Positions 42,847 to 50,883 of a stretch of 50,883 bases of DNA are shown here, in pieces. How positions within the stretch are numbered: the first letter of the stretch is position 1; each line of letters starts with the position of its first letter. The notes under the pieces were generated by a model. The model made no database searches. It was not told the origin of the DNA and saw only the letters and a list, made by a program, of their open reading frames with translations. A program made the translations under genes and the position numbers. Source of the DNA: Chryseobacterium lathyri (GTDB taxonomy: Bacteria > Bacteroidota > Bacteroidia > Flavobacteriales > Weeksellaceae); contig NZ_QNFY01000021.1 of assembly GCF_003290185.1 (NCBI RefSeq), positions 1 to 50,883 of the forward strand, read 5' to 3'.

Positions 42847-44601
42847 ATGAAGAAGATCTATATAAGAAGCTTCACGCTGTCCCTATTTGTTTCTGCCAGT
42901 GCAATGTATAAAGCACAGGAGGTAGATTTGGAAAATCTGGGGAAAAGGACAATGGAGGAACTCAAAAAGAACCCTTTTAAAATAAGTGGGGGAGTTTCTG
43001 CTAATTCTGTTTTTTACAGCTCCAACGTATATAATGGAAGAGCCCCGTTTACTTATTTTCTGAACGGAAATTTAAATTTAGGGTTGTATAAATGGTCAAT
43101 GCCCATATCGTATAGTTTAACCAATCAAGGAAGCCAATTAGGATATCAGGTGCCGTTTAAATTCAACAGAATAAGTATTGCTCCAAAATATAAATGGATA
43201 AAAGCCTATATCGGGGATGCGAATATGACATTTTCTCCGTATACATTTAACGGACTGCTCTTTACGGGAGCCGGACTTGAGCTTACCCCTAAAATACCAT
43301 TAAAGGTGGCACTTATGACGGGTAGGCTTAACAAAGCTATTGAAGATGACGGTAATCCCAATACCATTCCCGCTTACAGGAGAATGGGATATGGTGCTCA
43401 TTTGAGATGGGAGAAAGAAAGATATAAATTAGGATTGATCGGATTTTATGCAAAAGACGATGTGGGTTCTCTATCAAGAGCTCCGGATGCAAAGGGAGTG
43501 TTGCCACAGGAGAATCTGGTACTATCGATGACAGGAAGCTTTATGATCGATAAAAACCTTGAAGTCTTTGGAGAATATGCCAATACCGCCTTGGTTAATG
43601 ATCTGAGGGCAACTTCAAGCGGTGCAGAAAAAAAAGGATTGGCAGCCAGGTTTCTTTCTCCTAATTCATCTATGGAAAGCTACTCAGCTTATAACGGAGG
43701 GGTAAACCTTAAGCTTAAAAAGGGGATGGTAGGTGTAAAATATGAAAGGATAGATCCGGGATACAAAACATTGGGAGCTTATTATTTCAATAATGACCTT
43801 GAAAATATTACATTGAACTCATCTTTCACTTTATTGAAGGATAGATTAGCTCTTTCTGCCAATATAGGAAGACAACGAGATAATCTGGATAATCAGAAAT
43901 TTAAGCAGACGAGCCGCTGGGTTGGGGCTGTCAATGCCAATTTTAAAGCATCAGATAAATTGATGGTTACGGCAAGCTACTCTAACTTTACCATGTTCAC
44001 CAACAAGCAGCTTAACCAGTTTAATAACATTAATAATAATCCCCTGCTTATTCAGCAACCAAAGGATTCGATAGATTATAAGCAGATTTCGCAGAATACA
44101 AACATTAATGTTAATTATATCATTTCCAGCAGTAAGGAAAAAGTACAGAATATCAATATCAACTATTCCCTAAACGAGATGGTCAACAGGGAAAACGGTA
44201 TAGTAAGAAAAGGCGGCTTATCCAGATTTCATAATGCGAATGTCAACTACACTCTCGGATTCCCGGAAAAGAAAATGAATATTGCTACATCGGTTAATTA
44301 CACCCATATGTATGCAGCATCTCAAGTATCAAGTATTTGGGGACCTGCGGTTACTGTTACTAAGTCTTTCCTTAAAGAAGACAAGCTAAAGACAAGTATT
44401 GGAGCTTCTTATAACCATTCAGGAAGTTCAACGGCAAATATCAATGTCATGAATTTCAGATTGGGGGGTAATTATATGCCGTGGAAGAAACATAGCTTTG
44501 ATCTTGCTTTTATTCAGATGTTCAGAAATACAGACCAAGCGGTTGAAAACCCTAATCTAAATGAAATGACCTATACGGTGGGATATAATTATAGTTTTTA
44601 A
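42847..44601 (+). CDS. outer-membrane beta-barrel protein (584 aa)
   Basis: A signal peptide (SFTLSLFVSASAMYKAQE) leads into a long series of amphipathic strands with alternating hydrophobic residues (for example LNLGLYKWSMPISYSLTNQ, RLALSANIGRQRDN, KLMVTASYSNFTMF). The end is aromatic (YTVGYNYSF) with the terminal F preferred by the BAM machinery. No plug or TonB box. It is the last gene of the toxin array, 2 bases after the PKD lipoprotein. It could be the anchor or channel for the locus; that role is inferred. Confidence 0.75.
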   Translation: MKKIYIRSFTLSLFVSASAMYKAQEVDLENLGKRTMEELKKNPFKISGGVSANSVFYSSNVYNGRAPFTYFLNGNLNLGLYKWSMPISYSLTNQGSQLGYQVPFKFNRISIAPKYKWIKAYIGDANMTFSPYTFNGLLFTGAGLELTPKIPLKVALMTGRLNKAIEDDGNPNTIPAYRRMGYGAHLRWEKERYKLGLIGFYAKDDVGSLSRAPDAKGVLPQENLVLSMTGSFMIDKNLEVFGEYANTALVNDLRATSSGAEKKGLAARFLSPNSSMESYSAYNGGVNLKLKKGMVGVKYERIDPGYKTLGAYYFNNDLENITLNSSFTLLKDRLALSANIGRQRDNLDNQKFKQTSRWVGAVNANFKASDKLMVTASYSNFTMFTNKQLNQFNNINNNPLLIQQPKDSIDYKQISQNTNINVNYIISSSKEKVQNININYSLNEMVNRENGIVRKGGLSRFHNANVNYTLGFPEKKMNIATSVNYTHMYAASQVSSIWGPAVTVTKSFLKEDKLKTSIGASYNHSGSSTANINVMNFRLGGNYMPWKKHSFDLAFIQMFRNTDQAVENPNLNEMTYTVGYNYSF

Positions 44602-44985
44602 AAAAATAAATGATTCGATAACATTCAGTATTATAATAAAGGATTTAAAATCAAAAACATAGCACTCAGGATATGTAATGCTCGTGAAGCTATCCGGTTA
44701 GAATTTCGTAAAGAAAGCTGTTAATTTTCAAAGGCACATTCGTAAAATAATTTGTGAGATATTTTACGAATGTGCCCCCATTATATGTAATATTCATTAT
44801 TTTCCTCTAATAGCGTCTTTGCCCTTAATCTTATAAAGGTCTTTAATAACCTCTGAAATGGCCTTTATTACAATGATACATAAGGGTGTATATTTTGTAC
44901 AGTAAGAAATAAAAAAAAGTCCTTTCCTGTAAAAGTTGACCGCTTGGGAGGAAAGAAAGATAATAATTTTTTTTATAAGTCTATT
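44602..44985. other. gene-free stretch with a degenerate copy of the SusC leader
   Basis: GAAGCTATCCGGTTAGAATTTCGTA at 44686-44710 matches 45872-45896 at 21 of 25 bases. The CTTTCC...AGTTGACCGCT...GGAAAG hairpin at 44922-44955 matches the one at 46300-46329 before the SusC gene. Between them is the 17-bp hairpin at 44733-44776. No gene follows on the + strand, so the copy appears orphaned. Confidence 0.55.
44733..44776. terminator. 17-bp perfect inverted repeat after the toxin locus
   Basis: GGCACATTCGTAAAATA at 44733-44749 pairs perfectly with 44760-44776 around a 10-base loop. There is no T-run after it, so it may be a terminator of another type, an RNA-stabilising hairpin or a repeat element. 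Confidence 0.5.
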
Positions 44986-45351
44986 TTACTGTTTAATTCT
45001 TTTAAATCTTTCCTTTGCTTCAATTTCTAAATTTACATAATATTGTTCTTTTTCAGCAGTTAGTTTTTCTTCCAGACAGTAAGCTTCTTTGATTATTGAT
45101 AAAATAAAGTCCAAAGGTTTCAATACAAATAGAGACTTAAAATCAATTTTTAATGATTGACAAACTTTGAATAAAATTCTCCAAGTTGTAGAACTCTCAT
45201 ATCTTTCTAGTCTGCCAATAGTAGTTTTATTTGAACCTATTAATAAACCCAAATCTTCCTGAGAAATTTTTTTTCTTAACCTTTCTACTCTCAGCATACA
45301 ACCAATCTGTAAAGCTAAAGCATCAAGTTGCTCGTTACTATATTCTTGCAT
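44986..45351 (-). CDS. XRE-family transcriptional regulator (121 aa)
   Basis: Residues about 12-70 form a lambda-repressor-type HTH: LRVERLRKKISQEDLGLLIG, then SNKTTIGRLERYESS as the recognition helix region. The C-terminal 45 residues form a charged helix (EEKLTAEKEQYYVNLEIEAK) that may dimerise. A perfect 38-bp palindrome at 45375-45412 lies 24 bases upstream of its ATG and is the probable operator, so autoregulation is likely. Confidence 0.75.
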   Translation of the reverse strand: MQEYSNEQLDALALQIGCMLRVERLRKKISQEDLGLLIGSNKTTIGRLERYESSTTWRILFKVCQSLKIDFKSLFVLKPLDFILSIIKEAYCLEEKLTAEKEQYYVNLEIEAKERFKRIKQ

Positions 45352-45374
45352 CTAGTAAAAATTCGAATATTTTC

Positions 45375-45412
45375 AATAATTATTCGATACAAATTTGTAT
45401 CGAATAATTATT
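45375..45412. promoter_or_regulatory. perfect 38-bp palindrome, probable operator
   Basis: AATAATTATTCGATACAAA at 45375-45393 is the exact reverse complement of 45394-45412. It lies between the ATG of the XRE gene (- strand) and a + strand TAnnTTTG promoter (45417-45424), so a bound dimer would affect both directions. Confidence 0.65.
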
Positions 45413-45416
45413 TTTA

Positions 45417-45424
45417 TATATTTG
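45417..45424 (+). promoter_or_regulatory. TAnnTTTG promoter pointing right
   Basis: TATATTTG directly follows the 38-bp palindrome. No protein gene is evident before the - strand HTH gene at 45523-45744. A 14-codon frame (MAKAILVLYKRSKF) near 45461-45505 or a regulatory RNA could be its product. Confidence 0.35.
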
Positions 45425-45522
45425 TAAAATAAATGTACGGATAGATTTACAATTGCTATATGGCAAAAGCTATCTTGGTTTTATACAAAAGATCAAAATT
45501 TTAGCGTAGAAGCATTGAGGAG

Positions 45523-45744
45523 TTAAACATCAACCATTTTGAAGAATTCGTGAAGTTTCAATTCTTTAGCTTCGCAAATTTTTTGAATAGTTATTAGGCT
45601 GATTTGATAAGTATGGTCTTCACGAATACGACGGACAGTTTTTTCGTCCAGATTGTGTTCAGTTGCAAACTTGCTGTTGTTGTCCAAAGGAATAACCCAT
45701 TTATCCCTTATGTATTCAACTATTTTTCGGTTTGCCTTTATCAT
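45523..45744 (-). CDS. small XRE-type HTH regulator (73 aa)
   Basis: Nearly the whole protein is one HTH unit: NNSKFATEHNLDEKTVRRIR, then ISLITIQKICEAKELKLHEF. There is no effector domain, so it probably acts as a simple repressor or activator. A 7-bp inverted repeat, ATTCGGA/TCCGAAT, lies at 45777-45796, between its start and the + strand promoter at 45822. It may be the site that links it to the SusC/SusD operon. Confidence 0.65.
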   Translation of the reverse strand: MIKANRKIVEYIRDKWVIPLDNNSKFATEHNLDEKTVRRIREDHTYQISLITIQKICEAKELKLHEFFKMVDV

Positions 45745-45776
45745 ACTAACAAAATAAGGCTTTAAAAAGAAAAATA

Positions 45777-45796
45777 ATTCGGACTGAAATCCGAAT
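45777..45796. promoter_or_regulatory. inverted repeat ATTCGGA-N6-TCCGAAT, possible operator
   Basis: Two perfect 7-base arms lie 33 bases upstream of the HTH gene start and 26 bases upstream of the -7 box at 45822. The position suits a regulator acting on both divergent units. Confidence 0.45.
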
Positions 45797-45821
45797 ATTT
45801 AAATATTTTATTATATTTGTA

Positions 45822-45829
45822 AAGACATT
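45822..45829 (+). promoter_or_regulatory. TAnnTTTG promoter for the SusC/SusD operon
   Basis: TATATTTG matches the -7 consensus. Transcription would start near 45835 and produce a leader of about 535 bases before the SusC ATG at 46370. Confidence 0.5.
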
Positions 45830-45834
45830 GCATC

Positions 45835-46369
45835 CAATGATGTAATTTTGCGATACTTCGAAAAAATATTAGAAGCTTTTCGCTTAGAATCTCGTATCAG
45901 AAAACTGGTAATTTAATGCTCACGAGAGGATAAGTTGAAGGCTCACGACCGCGCGGCGTGGGCTCTCTTATCTGTGAGCAAGGTATACCAGTACCCCTGA
46001 TACAGTAAAGTAAGTAGAGTTCCACGCCGTTTTTATTTCCAATGCTGTCCCCGCTATCTCTACATTTCTCTAAGCCGCTTTTACTATTAAGTATAAATTA
46101 GACACGATACAATGGCAGCGCATCCATTGGAGCTTTACAGTTCACACCAGAGGTAAATTTTCATTCATATTAAATTGTGACCTGTATGGGCAGGGAGTTT
46201 TCTGCACTGGTAAAGCTTCCTCCGTACGGTCTTTAAAACCATAGTACAGCACGAAACAGACAGTAAAAATTAACAACCACAAAGACCAATAAAAAAGCCC
46301 TTTCCGCAAAGTTGACGCTGGCAGGAAAGAGCAGTTAGTTATAATAAGTTTATTAAACCCAACAAATTT
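45835..46369 (+). promoter_or_regulatory. long structured 5' leader of the SusC/SusD operon
   Basis: TGCTCAC (45917) pairs with GTGAGCA (45974). GGATAAG (45928) pairs with CTTATCT (45967). GCTCACG (45941) pairs with CGTGGGC (45957). An alternative pairing joins CGGCGTGG (45954-45961) to CCACGCCG (46022-46029), followed at once by TTTTTATTT, a terminator-like end. The two structures use the same bases and exclude each other, as in attenuators. A further hairpin, CTTTCC/GGAAAG around AGTTGACGCT, stands at 46300-46329, 40 bases before the ATG. No protein gene is supported in 45745-46369. Confidence 0.45.
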
Positions 46370-49237
46370 ATGAAAAAATCCTATACCAGCATAGGGCACG
46401 TTTCATGTGTCCTTATGCTGACGGTAGCAGGCGTCTCTTTTCATGCACAGGTACAGAGCAATTCTGATACTATTTCCCGAAAGAATACCCCTGGAGCTTC
46501 CGTACTCAGGAAAAAGACTGATACCTTATCCCCTTCAAATAAGCCTCCTTCAGAAAAAGTAAGCAGTATTGAAGAAGTGGTACTTAATGCAGGGTACTAT
46601 AAGGTAAAAGACAAAGAACGTACCGGAAGCATTGCCAAAGTTTCTGCGAAAGACCTCGAGAACCAGCCTGTAGCCAATGTACTTTCTACAATTCAGGGAA
46701 GAATGTCAGGGGTAAGCATTACCCAGAATACCGGAACACCCGGAGGCGGGTTTGATATCCAGATCAGGGGAAAGAATAGCATCCGCCGTGAAGGAAATGA
46801 GCCCCTATACATTATAGACGGAGTTCCCCAGGCTTCTGAGACTCCTTCGCTGTATTCCAATAAAATCCTTCCGTGGTCCTCTATTAATCCTCTGAATGCC
46901 ATCAGCCCAAATGATATTGAGAGCTTTGAGATTTTAAAAGATGCGGATGCAACAGCCATTTACGGATCAAGAGGAGCGAACGGAGTAATTATTGTAACGA
47001 CAAAAAGAGGGAAGAAAGGTAGATCGGAACTCAAACTTAACACTTCATATTCCTTAAGCAGGATTATACGACCTATGGAAATGATGAATACTGAGCAGTA
47101 CATCAGTATGCGCCGTCAGGCATTTCAGAATGATAATGTGCCTTATCCTGCAACAATGTATGATATCAACGGAACATGGGATCAGTCCCGCTATACGGAC
47201 TGGCAGAAGGAGTTGATTGGGGGTACGGCTGAATCCTATGCGGTACAGCTTTCGATGAGTGGTGGTTCTGAGAATATGTCGTATCAGATCAGCTATGGCC
47301 ATAATGAGCAGGGTACTGTTTTACCTACGGATTTCAGGTACAAGACCAATACCATTAATGCGAATTTCAGCTATTTTACGCCTAACCGCAGGTTGGAATT
47401 TAATTTTGTGAATACCTTCTCTTTTCAGAACAATAACGTTCAGAATGATGATATGACTTCTAAGGCTATTGGGCTGAGCCCCAATGCTCCAGCATTGTAT
47501 ACCTCTGAAAGAGGGATCAATTGGGAAAACGGAACTTTTACCAATCCTATAGCATCGCTTTTGAGCGAGTATCGGAATAAGACTGCTTTTTTTAATAACG
47601 GACTCAATGTGTCTTATAAACTGTTTCCATTTCTTTCGGTAAAGATGAATGCGGGGATCAGCTATCAGAATTTTGAAGAGCGTTCGTTAAAACCTCATAC
47701 TATTAATAATCCATCTTTCGGACAGACGAGTTTGAACTCGACCTCATCGAAGAATAATCAGGTGAATTTCTCTTATATTCTGGAACCGCAGATTGTCGGC
47801 AGTTATATAATAGGGAATCACCGGTTTGAAGCGTTGGTGGGAACAACACTTCAGAAAACGCAGGCTGATCAGGGGGCGATTTCAGGCAGGGGATTTGAAA
47901 GCAATGCACTGATTGATAATATTGGAGCTTCCAATGTGAAGACTATATCGGATCAGGTACGCAGTGAATATAATTATACTGCGGTGTTTGCAAGGTTCAA
48001 TTATCAGCTTAAGAAAAGGTACATCCTGAATCTTACGGGCAGGAGGGACGGTTCCAGCCGTTTTGGTCCGAGTAACCGTTTTGGAAACTTTGGAGCGATA
48101 GGGGGAGCGTGGCTGTTTTCAGAAGAAGGTTTTCTGTCAGAATTAAAATGGCTGAGTATGGGTAAGCTGCGGGGAAGCATCGGAACCACAGGTAATGACA
48201 AGATAGGAGACTATCAGTACCTGAATACTTATATCATATCATCGGGTATTTACAACGGTCAGACCGTTTTAAACCCGGCACGCCTGTATAACCCTAATTT
48301 TAGCTGGGAAAAGACGTTGAAAAAGGAATTGGCATTGGAATTAGGACTCTGGAACGGGCGGTTTAATTTCTCAGGTGCGTATTATGAGAATACTTCATCG
48401 AATCAGCTGGTCGGTATACCGCTTCCTGCTACCACCGGGTTTTCATCCATTCAATCCAACCTTCCGGCTAAAATCAGGAATACGGGGTGGGAATTTGATG
48501 CTTCTCTGCAGGTGTTTAAAAAAGGAACGTTCAGATACGATACTTCAGTTAACCTGAGTATTCCTAAAAATACATTGGTGGAGTTTCCTAACCTTGAAGG
48601 CTCTACCTATTCCAATCAGTATGTAGTCGGCTATCCTGTGACGATTGCCCGGGTGTATCAGTATGAAGGGATTGATCCCGTAACCGGATTATTCAGGTTT
48701 AAGGATTTTAATGGTGACGGGAAGATTAATTCCCCTGATGATAATAAAGCGGTTGAAAAATTAGGAGTACGGTTCTTTGGGGGATGGTCGAATAACCTGA
48801 GGTTCGGGAATTGGTCTGCTTCTTTCCTGTGGCAGTTTGTTAAGCAGAGAAACTGGAACTACAACCGTTCGATGCCGATGCCGGGAATTCTTAATAACCA
48901 GCCTGTAGAAGCACTGAATGTATGGTCTGCTTCAAATCCTGATGGACAGTATATGCCATACTCAGCAGGATATAATTCGCAGAAACTCTCTCTGCACGGG
49001 TTCTTTCAGAACTCGACAGCAGCAGTAAGTGATGCTTCTTTTATCAGGCTGAAGAATGTCCAGATCAGCTATAAGATTCCTGTGAAAGAAATGGGGATTA
49101 AGGAAGCAATGGTCTATTTTCAGGGGCAGAACCTGTTGACCATTACGAAATACTTCGGTATGGATCCTGAGTTCTACCTTGTTGGATTCCTTCCGCCGTT
49201 AAAAACTTACTCTCTTGGGTTTCAGGTCACGTTTTAA
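46370..49237 (+). CDS. SusC/RagA family TonB-linked outer-membrane transporter (955 aa)
   Basis: The signal peptide (SCVLMLTVAGVSFHAQ) is followed by a 50-residue polar linker and the plug domain: EEVVLNAGYYKVKDKERTGS, IQGRMSGVSI, IQIRGKNSIR, PLYIIDGVPQ and the hallmark ILKDADATAIYGSRGANGVI. The remaining about 730 residues form the barrel and end in LGFQVTF. The usual N-terminal carboxypeptidase-regulatory-like domain is absent, so it is the shorter form. Paired with the SusD gene 81 bases downstream, it should import a large nutrient (glycan or peptide) powered by TonB. The substrate cannot be read from this sequence. Confidence 0.9.
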   Translation: MKKSYTSIGHVSCVLMLTVAGVSFHAQVQSNSDTISRKNTPGASVLRKKTDTLSPSNKPPSEKVSSIEEVVLNAGYYKVKDKERTGSIAKVSAKDLENQPVANVLSTIQGRMSGVSITQNTGTPGGGFDIQIRGKNSIRREGNEPLYIIDGVPQASETPSLYSNKILPWSSINPLNAISPNDIESFEILKDADATAIYGSRGANGVIIVTTKRGKKGRSELKLNTSYSLSRIIRPMEMMNTEQYISMRRQAFQNDNVPYPATMYDINGTWDQSRYTDWQKELIGGTAESYAVQLSMSGGSENMSYQISYGHNEQGTVLPTDFRYKTNTINANFSYFTPNRRLEFNFVNTFSFQNNNVQNDDMTSKAIGLSPNAPALYTSERGINWENGTFTNPIASLLSEYRNKTAFFNNGLNVSYKLFPFLSVKMNAGISYQNFEERSLKPHTINNPSFGQTSLNSTSSKNNQVNFSYILEPQIVGSYIIGNHRFEALVGTTLQKTQADQGAISGRGFESNALIDNIGASNVKTISDQVRSEYNYTAVFARFNYQLKKRYILNLTGRRDGSSRFGPSNRFGNFGAIGGAWLFSEEGFLSELKWLSMGKLRGSIGTTGNDKIGDYQYLNTYIISSGIYNGQTVLNPARLYNPNFSWEKTLKKELALELGLWNGRFNFSGAYYENTSSNQLVGIPLPATTGFSSIQSNLPAKIRNTGWEFDASLQVFKKGTFRYDTSVNLSIPKNTLVEFPNLEGSTYSNQYVVGYPVTIARVYQYEGIDPVTGLFRFKDFNGDGKINSPDDNKAVEKLGVRFFGGWSNNLRFGNWSASFLWQFVKQRNWNYNRSMPMPGILNNQPVEALNVWSASNPDGQYMPYSAGYNSQKLSLHGFFQNSTAAVSDASFIRLKNVQISYKIPVKEMGIKEAMVYFQGQNLLTITKYFGMDPEFYLVGFLPPLKTYSLGFQVTF

Positions 49238-49318
49238 CATTCGTGGTCTGGAATCAGGGAGTTTTTAGGTCCACCTACTTATAATTCAACCACTATATCA
49301 ATCTTAATAATTATTGTA

Positions 49319-50704
49319 ATGAAAAATATACTCAACCATATCATATGCTTTCTACTGATGCTGCTGACGGCTTTAAGTACAATATCATGTGAAAAATTTG
49401 TAGAAACTGATTTTCCGAATAACCAGCTGGCAACAGAAATGGTTTTTGAAGATGAAAAAACAGCGGATGCTGCCCTGGCAGGTCTGTATTCCGCTCTATG
49501 GACAAGCTCGGTAGTCAGTGGTACTTCCGATGGTTCCGGAGCTTTACTGGGAACCTATACCGATGATATTACGTGTGTGTTCACCTCTGCCGGAAATTCT
49601 GTTCTTGATATTTATAATAATAATCCTCTGCCCACGAATGCTACTATCAGCCTGGTTTGGACCAATGCTTATCAGCAGATCTACATGGCCAACAGTATTA
49701 TCAGTGGCGTAGAAAAATCCAAAAGCCTTTCTCCGTCTTCAAAAGCACGGATAAGAGGTGAGGCTATATCTATCCGCTCATTGATTTACTATTATCTGTA
49801 TCAGATGTTTGGGGAAATTCCCTACACGGATACTACAGATTATTTGTACAACAGTACGTTGAAGAGAATGCCAAAAGATCAGTTCCTGGTCCGGTTGGAA
49901 ACCCATATGTCGGAAGCCGTTAATCTTCTGCCGTCATCCTACAGACATGCAGAACGAATCTATGTCAATAAGGCGGTGGGCTATGTCCTGCTTGCCAGGA
50001 TGAAAATGATGCTCGGAAAATGGCAGGAAGCGGAAGTGATTAGCCAGGCGATTATTCAAAGTTCAGATTTTGTTTTTCAGAATGACATCACCAAAATTTT
50101 TCAAAAGTCAGGAAAGCATATTATCTGGCAGCTAAAACCTAAAAATAATACTGATGCCACTCTGGAAGCGGTTATGTATAATTTCACAGGAGCTCCGACT
50201 TCTTTTGTTCTTAACCCTGATTTGATCAGTTCTTTTGCTGCTGATGATTTGCGCAGGCAGAATTATTTTACCGCTGTGGTGTTTGGTTCCCAGACGAACT
50301 ATAAACAAACTAAATACAAGATAACTATTGCCACTAATACAACAGAGTATCCTATCATCTACAGGTTGGAAGATGTTTATCTGATGCTTGCAGAATCTTT
50401 ATTAAGACAGAATAAAACATCTCTGGCAGTTCCTTTCATCAATTTTACAAGACAGAGAGCCGGTCTTTCTGCTCTGAACAGTTCTATTTCACAGGCTCAG
50501 GCGTTTTTGGAATTGAAAGCAGAAAGAAGGAAGGAGTTTTTTGCTGAACATGGAACCCGTTTTATGGATCTTAAAAGATGGGGTGAATTGGATCAATTAC
50601 AGGCAGTAAAGCCGAACTGGAAAACTACGAATCAATTTCTTCCTCTTCCACAGAAGGAAATGCTGTTGAACAGTAACCTCACACCGCAGAATGATGGGTA
50701 TTAA
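49319..50704 (+). CDS. SusD/RagB family nutrient-binding lipoprotein (461 aa)
   Basis: The lipoprotein signal ends at C24 (LTALSTISCEKF). The SusD-like N-terminal domain begins ATEMVFEDEKTADAALAGLY. Helical TPR-like stretches follow (RGEAISIRSLIYYYLYQMFG, AVGYVLLARMKMMLGKWQEA). The C-terminal RagB/SusD signature is present: YRLEDVYLMLAESLLRQNKT, FINFTRQRAGL, ELKAERRKEFFAEHGTRFMDLKRWG. It lids the SusC barrel and captures the substrate on the cell surface. Length is typical. Confidence 0.92.
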   Translation: MKNILNHIICFLLMLLTALSTISCEKFVETDFPNNQLATEMVFEDEKTADAALAGLYSALWTSSVVSGTSDGSGALLGTYTDDITCVFTSAGNSVLDIYNNNPLPTNATISLVWTNAYQQIYMANSIISGVEKSKSLSPSSKARIRGEAISIRSLIYYYLYQMFGEIPYTDTTDYLYNSTLKRMPKDQFLVRLETHMSEAVNLLPSSYRHAERIYVNKAVGYVLLARMKMMLGKWQEAEVISQAIIQSSDFVFQNDITKIFQKSGKHIIWQLKPKNNTDATLEAVMYNFTGAPTSFVLNPDLISSFAADDLRRQNYFTAVVFGSQTNYKQTKYKITIATNTTEYPIIYRLEDVYLMLAESLLRQNKTSLAVPFINFTRQRAGLSALNSSISQAQAFLELKAERRKEFFAEHGTRFMDLKRWGELDQLQAVKPNWKTTNQFLPLPQKEMLLNSNLTPQNDGY

Positions 50705-50714
50705 TTGTACGGTT

Positions 50715-50883
50715 ATGGAGTTGAAAACGACGACAAATATGAAAAAAATATTTCAAATGAAATGGGGAGTCTTAGCTTTTATGATGCTGCTGGTACTGTT
50801 GTGCACGGAAAATCTGTTTGCACAAAAGTATGAACATCTCGAGAAGCTTGTGAATGCCACTGAAGAAATGCAGTTTCCTGAAG
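50715..50883 (+). CDS. exported protein, N-terminus only (cut by window end)
   Basis: Open from ATG 50715 to the edge; ATG 50739 is the more likely start, since MKKIFQMKWGVLAFMMLLVL then LCTENLFAQ is a standard signal peptide with a cut after FAQ. The visible mature part is KYEHLEKLVNATEEMQFPE. It is 10 to 34 bases after the SusD stop, so it is in the same operon and probably processes or handles the imported substrate. Function not readable. Confidence 0.6.
   Translation, partial: MELKTTTNMKKIFQMKWGVLAFMMLLVLLCTENLFAQKYEHLEKLVNATEEMQFPE

Noticed and set aside
46142..46399. - strand frame of 85 aa with a hydrophobic stretch, in front of and overlapping the SusC start
   Set aside because: It lies inside the structured leader and over the signal-peptide codons of the SusC gene. 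No initiation context or homology that I recognise; the hydrophobic run can arise by chance.
1..50883. CRISPR array or cas genes
   Set aside because: No regularly spaced short repeats and no Cas-like protein were seen.

Overview
The window looks like chromosome from a Bacteroidota member of class Flavobacteriia, probably a Chryseobacterium-type genome (inferred). The signs are a SusC/SusD pair, a protein with SprB repeats and a type IX secretion (T9SS) C-terminal sorting domain, a TANFOR-domain polymorphic toxin, a BT4734-like primase-type protein, a Bacteroidetes tyrosine integrase, and promoters of the TAnnTTTG type. No rRNA, tRNA or CRISPR array was seen.

Region 1 (1-947) is the left flank: the tail of a probable toxin gene and a 201-aa immunity-like gene, ending in a terminator. 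Region 2 (948-20908) is an AT-rich integrated island of about 20 kb. It is bounded by a 19-bp direct repeat, GTGGTTTCTCCAGGAATAT, at 948-966 and 20909-20927. A tyrosine integrase lies beside the right repeat; an excisionase-like HTH protein and a primase-like protein lie near the left end. There are no conjugation genes. Cargo on the + strand is a tightly coupled run: a helical-repeat protein, a PD-(D/E)xK nuclease-like protein, a zinc-finger protein, an HNH nuclease and an ABC-type ATPase. The last two resemble a Septu pair in reverse order. On the - strand there are five small membrane or lipoprotein genes and a DUF4297-like nuclease + HerA helicase pair. ArdA antirestriction and a frameshifted serine recombinase complete the cargo, so the island is in effect a mobile defence island.

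Region 3 (about 21.8-44.6 kb) begins with a possible structured RNA. A single + strand gene array follows: a 1.5k-residue beta-rich exported protein, a 1707-aa TANFOR/FN3/metalloprotease-like toxin, and its immunity array. That array holds three paralogous immunity-like genes, one of them preceded by a 32-codon leftover toxin end, and a frameshifted gene. Next come an orphan DNA/RNA endonuclease toxin tip and two mosaic immunity paralogues. The array ends with an FN3 protein, a T9SS SprB-repeat protein, a PKD lipoprotein and an outer-membrane barrel. I read it as a polymorphic toxin locus packaged with its own surface proteins, whose toxin end evolves by tip replacement.

Region 4 (44.6-50.9 kb) has two divergent XRE regulators, one with a perfect 38-bp palindrome upstream. 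A structured leader with alternative hairpins precedes a SusC/RagA transporter and a SusD/RagB lipoprotein, and the start of another exported protein is cut by the window edge. A degenerate copy of part of that leader sits just downstream of the toxin locus.
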